Positions 40,013-42,648 of a stretch of DNA of 42,648 nucleotides are shown in pieces. Source of the DNA: JAWLHA01 sp041690535 (GTDB lineage: Bacteria > Pseudomonadota > Gammaproteobacteria > Thiohalomonadales > Thiohalomonadaceae); contig JAWLHA010000040.1 in NCBI GenBank assembly GCA_041690535.1, positions 1 to 42,648 of the forward strand, given 5' to 3'. The notes below the pieces were generated by a model, which was not told the origin of the DNA, made no database searches, and was given only the letters and a program-made list of their open reading frames with translations. Position numbers and translations under genes: made by a program. Every line of letters starts with the position of its first letter. Position 1 is the first letter of the stretch.

Positions 40013-41200
40013 ATGGGACGTTTATCTGGAATTTGGATGACAGCGATCGCGGGGATTGCCGGGACTCTTTCTGCCGTCGCAGCGGAACAACCCGGCACGG
40101 CAGGGCAAGGGAAAGTCGTTTCGATCCCTGCCAAGCAGTCGGGCATCGAGATTGATTACGCGCGCGCCAGGCCGATGCCGCTGCCGCAGTCGATGGTTGC
40201 GCCTCAGGTGTACGGTAACGCAATGTCATACGCAACGGCAGGGAGCAGCGGCGCGGTCGCCGGCAAACGAGGGAGCGGTAAAGCCACTTCGGAGCTTGTA
40301 GGTATGTCGAAGGGCACCCAAACCCTGGCCGAAGATGGCCAAGCCGCTGCGCCGGAAGCATACGGCTCTGGTGCACACCCCTACACCACCTCTCGGGTCG
40401 AAATGGGGGGGGCAAGTGCCCGGGCTTCGCAATCTTACCCGTTCAGTGCCGCAGGGAAGCTGTTTTTCAGCGTCGACGGTTATAGCTATGTCTGTTCCGG
40501 CTCGCTGATCGGGCCCGGTATTGTGGTTACTGCGGCCCACTGTGTTGCGGAATGGGGAGCCCGACGCATTTATCGCGATTTTCAGTTTGTTCCGGCCCAT
40601 CGCGCCGGCGAAGCCCGCTATGGCGTCTGGAGTGCCGCTAGAATCGATTTGACCAGCGGCTATTTCAATGGCACCGATAACTGCGCCTTTGAAGGTGTGG
40701 TTTGTGACGATGATGTAGCCATTATTACACTCGCGCCAAAGCAGGATCCTGAAACCGGCGCCACCTACTACGCCGGCCATAACACAGGCTGGTTCGGATA
40801 TGGCTGGGGCGATTTCGGGTTCGCCAATACTCCAATCGGTCCGATGGCGCAGATCACCCAGCTTGGCTACCCGGTGGCCCTCGACCGTGGTGAACGCATG
40901 CAACGGACCGACTCGATGGGGGTCCGCGACGTGAACTCTGCCGGCAACCATGTCATCGGCTCCCTTCAGACCGGCGGCTCAAGTGGCGGGCCATGGCTGT
41001 TGAATTTCGGCTCCATGCCGAAGCTGGAGGCGGGGATCGCCAAGGGCTACGATGCCACACCGAACACGGTGGTCGGCGTTACCAGCTGGGGCTGGATCGA
41101 CAGCCGGGTGAAGCAACAAGGCGCCAGCGCGTTTACCAGCGACAATATTGTGCCCTTGGTCGACAGCGCCTGCGATAGGACCCCTGCGGCATGCATGTAG
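40013..41200 (+). CDS. Secreted trypsin-like serine protease
   Basis: A 395-residue S1-type protease. The start MGRLSGIWMTAIAGIAGTLSAVAA is a signal peptide and AAAAGGAA lies just upstream. A propeptide-like, Ala/Gly-rich stretch covers about 25-145. The protease domain begins near YPFSAAGKLFFSVDGYSYVCSGSLIGPGIVVTAAHC with His176; DDDVAIITL gives Asp234; GSLQTGGSSGGPWLLN gives Ser324 in the GxSGG motif. Six or more cysteines suggest disulfides (CSGS/AHC, CAFEGVVC, ACDRTPAAC). It resembles V8/trypsin-like extracellular proteases of gammaproteobacteria. The gene is monocistronic. Confidence 0.88.
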   Translation: MGRLSGIWMTAIAGIAGTLSAVAAEQPGTAGQGKVVSIPAKQSGIEIDYARARPMPLPQSMVAPQVYGNAMSYATAGSSGAVAGKRGSGKATSELVGMSKGTQTLAEDGQAAAPEAYGSGAHPYTTSRVEMGGASARASQSYPFSAAGKLFFSVDGYSYVCSGSLIGPGIVVTAAHCVAEWGARRIYRDFQFVPAHRAGEARYGVWSAARIDLTSGYFNGTDNCAFEGVVCDDDVAIITLAPKQDPETGATYYAGHNTGWFGYGWGDFGFANTPIGPMAQITQLGYPVALDRGERMQRTDSMGVRDVNSAGNHVIGSLQTGGSSGGPWLLNFGSMPKLEAGIAKGYDATPNTVVGVTSWGWIDSRVKQQGASAFTSDNIVPLVDSACDRTPAACM

Positions 41201-41731
41201 ACCACTGAACCGTGCTGTTCCGAACCTGTGAAATACCTCGCGGTGAGGAGTAGCTTTCAATGCGTTTCGAGGTATGAAAATCACCCGTTCGGCGGCACTT
41301 GCGGCCGAACGGGCCCGGGCCACTCACCTCTACTGAGCCTTACCTCGCCGGTCCAGCGGGTCTTCTTTCCAAGCCGAGCAGCTTCCGGATGTGACGCGGC
41401 TCTGGCCCTGTTCGTGCAGGTGGGTGGCACAGCTGCACACCACCCACCTGTTGAAATCCGGATCTGATATCCATAGGTCGGGAATTGACGGGGCATAAGG
41501 ATGTGACCACACCTCAGATTTACACCCCCTTCGGACGAGGCAGCTGTGCCCGCTTACACCCGCTCTGGCGCGGCCTTGGGCTCTGAACCGAAGTACGACG
41601 CGCTCGGTCCGATGGTCTCGCACGCGAACGAAGGGGTGGGGCACTGCGTGACCTGACGCCGGCGAACCCTGCATCAGCCATCGACGAGGCGAGGATGCGC
41701 CACTGTCGCGACGGCCGAAAGGGGGCGGGTG
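41201..41731. other. Intergenic region with three inverted repeats
   Basis: About 530 bp with no supported gene. It has ATACCTCG/CGAGGTAT (41233-41240, 41268-41275), CCCGTTCGGC/GCCGAACGGG (41284-41293, 41304-41313) and CAGGTGGGTGG/CCACCCACCTG (41417-41427, 41440-41450). The second is a plausible terminator of the protease gene. Whether the others belong to a small RNA cannot be told. Confidence 0.5.
41284..41313 (+). terminator. Hairpin downstream of the serine protease gene
   Basis: A perfect 10-bp stem, CCCGTTCGGC with GCCGAACGGG, and a 10-nt loop, 83 bp after the stop codon. It lacks a T tract. Confidence 0.5.
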
Positions 41732-42046
41732 TCAGGCCGTTGTGTCGATGCCGGTGGCGAGATCGCCCTCCGCCCGGGCCGCCTTCTCTTCGGCCCGCCG
41801 GTATTGCAACCGCCGCTCGTGAGGAATTCTGGTATCCAGCAGCACCAGCGCCTGTGCTTTCCGGCGCTCGCCCTGACGCCGCTCGCCTTGGCGCCGCTCC
41901 GGGGCTGGTGAAGGTATATGCTGTTCGGTAGGGGCAATGCGTGGGTAAGGTTCTACCGGAGCAGTGGCCCTGACGGTACTCTCCTGGCGGTTGAGCAACC
42001 GCAGGCGGTCGGTTCCGGCACTTTCTCGTGGTGGGGTGATGTCCAT
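41732..42046 (-). CDS. Small charged protein with ERRQGERR repeat
   Basis: A 104-residue protein. ITPPRESAGTDRLRLLNRQESTVRATAPVEPYPRIAPTEQH leads to the tandem motif ERRQGERRQGERRKAQALVLLDTRIPHERR, then YRRAEEKAARAEGD. I recall similar short proteins of unknown function in other gammaproteobacteria, but cannot verify it here. The repeat RRQGE is strongly basic/acidic and may bind nucleic acid or a polyanion (inference). It is divergent from the SirB2-type gene 28 bp away. Overlapping frames on both strands are open in this GC-rich stretch; this one has the only protein-like sequence. Confidence 0.65.
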   Translation of the reverse strand: MDITPPRESAGTDRLRLLNRQESTVRATAPVEPYPRIAPTEQHIPSPAPERRQGERRQGERRKAQALVLLDTRIPHERRLQYRRAEEKAARAEGDLATGIDTTA

Positions 42047-42074
42047 GGCTCAAACATCGGGTGCAGGTTAGAAC

Positions 42075-42455
42075 ATGCTAGTCCTTAAGTACCTTCACGT
42101 CACCTTCGCCGTCGTCTCGCTCTGCGGCTTCGTGTTGCGCTGGGCCTGGTCGATGCGCCGAAGCGCCGGCCCGAGCGGGCGGCTGGTTCGGACCGCGCCC
42201 CACGTGGTCGATACCGGGCTGTTCCTTACCGGGGTGGCGATGGTGTGGGCCTATCACTGGAATCCCCTGGAAGTACCGTGGCTCCTGGCCAAGCTTACGG
42301 CGTTGCTCGCTTACATTGGCTTCGGAGCGCTGGCGTTGTCCCGACGGCCCTGCGCCGGGCCAAGACGGCTGGCGGCGTTTGTGGGGGCCGCCGGGGCAGC
42401 CGGTTTCATCGTTGCTGCGGCGCTGACCAAGCGGGCTTGGCCGCTCTGGTCCTGA
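42075..42455 (+). CDS. SirB2-family membrane protein
   Basis: A 126-residue inner membrane protein with four hydrophobic segments. LKYLHVTFAVVSLCGFVLRWAW, PHVVDTGLFLTGVAMVWAYHWNPLEVPWLLAKLTALLAYIGFGALAL are diagnostic of the SirB2 (COG3094) family. The conserved His8, His43 and His56 are noteworthy as possible metal or haem ligands (inference). The family is named for an effect on invasion genes in Salmonella; its molecular role is unknown. A SirB1-family gene lies 10 kb upstream, not adjacent. A MITE begins 94 bp after the stop. Confidence 0.88.
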   Translation: MLVLKYLHVTFAVVSLCGFVLRWAWSMRRSAGPSGRLVRTAPHVVDTGLFLTGVAMVWAYHWNPLEVPWLLAKLTALLAYIGFGALALSRRPCAGPRRLAAFVGAAGAAGFIVAAALTKRAWPLWS

Positions 42456-42549
42456 ATCGGATTGGGATGGCTGGGCCGGGGCCCCGGGGCGGGCGCCGCT
42501 GTGCGGTGCCAAGCCTGGTGAAGCAATGCAGCCGAAGGCGTTGCGAACC

Positions 42550-42648
42550 CAGGGTAAACGCATACTTACCCAAGAGCGATGTAAGTCCTTGAAAGCAGGT
42601 CGTCGGCCGCATGGACGCGGCCGTCGAGCGTACAGGGATGTATTGACA
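42550..42648 (+). mobile_element. MITE family 1, copy 8 (short form, right end outside window)
   Basis: The left end CAGGGTAAACGCATACTTAC is followed by CCAAGAGCGATGTAAGTCC and the short-form core up to GTATTGACA, where the window stops. The text is identical to copy 6 over almost all of its visible length, so it is probably a recent insertion. Left flank is GTTGCGAACC (42540-42549); its duplicate should appear after the right end beyond the window. Confidence 0.9.

Noticed and set aside
1..42648. CRISPR-like repeat pattern from the eight recurring elements
   Set aside because: Copies are kilobases apart, palindromic at full length and flanked by target duplications; there are no regular spacers and no cas genes.

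Overview
The window is high-GC, gene-dense bacterial chromosome with gammaproteobacterial gene content: purT, a divergent tesA/ybbA-ybbP locus, ppx-ppk, hrpA, lpoB, sixA and sirB-type genes. The ectABC ectoine genes with an ectR regulator point to a halophilic or halotolerant host, perhaps of the Chromatiales/Ectothiorhodospiraceae type; that placement is inferred from gene content, not from a marker gene. I found no rRNA, tRNA, CRISPR array or phage module.

Layout. 0.2-2.7 kb: a Cfa-type lipid methyltransferase and a geranylgeranyl-reductase-like flavoprotein. 3-4 kb: two tandem Slp lipoproteins. 4.5-6 kb: a DUF465 protein facing purT. 6.5-10.2 kb: a CxxC mini-protein, a secreted lipase-like hydrolase, a cold-shock protein, a small hypothetical protein and a 2-Cys peroxiredoxin. 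9.7-12.6 kb: ectR divergent from ectA-ectB-ectC. 13-16 kb: an MFS transporter, an orphan MinD/FlhG ATPase and a bacteriohemerythrin. 16.3-20.5 kb: sixA, ppx and convergent ppk. 21-24.5 kb: a four-gene outer-membrane lipoprotein operon (LPP20, LpoB, COG3014, LPP20). 24.9-28.7 kb: hrpA. 28.8-31 kb: a triple-BON protein and a two-gene encapsulin/encapsulated-ferritin operon. 31-38.4 kb: an HMA-like protein, a SirB1-type protein, marC, tesA, ybbA, ybbP and a YihY membrane protein. 38.9-42.6 kb: an AT-richer pair of genes, a secreted serine protease, a small ERRQGERR-repeat protein and a SirB2-type membrane protein.

The most striking feature runs through the whole window. Eight copies of one palindromic element lie between genes, about one per 5 kb. 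Their ends are CAGGGTAAACGCATACTTAC. All five copies that are complete and inside the window have 10-bp direct duplications of their insertion site, three perfect and two with one mismatch. It is therefore a non-autonomous transposable element (MITE), and the CAGGG end plus 10-bp duplication suggest mobilisation by an ISAs1-type transposase that is not in the window. It occurs in short (about 160 bp), intermediate (194 bp) and long (about 266 bp) forms, plus a 47-bp form made only of the two ends.

A second, unrelated family (three copies, ends CTAGAGCACCGAACAG, core with 29-bp inverted arms) abuts coding sequences and in one case supplies the stop codon of its neighbour. A third degenerate sequence based on GAGRTACGAG sits between convergent genes and has merged into the 3' ends of marC and tesA.

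Functionally the region is about envelope and stress physiology: osmoprotection (ect), peroxide and iron handling (peroxiredoxin, encapsulated ferritin, hemerythrin), polyphosphate, membrane lipid modification and outer-membrane lipoproteins.
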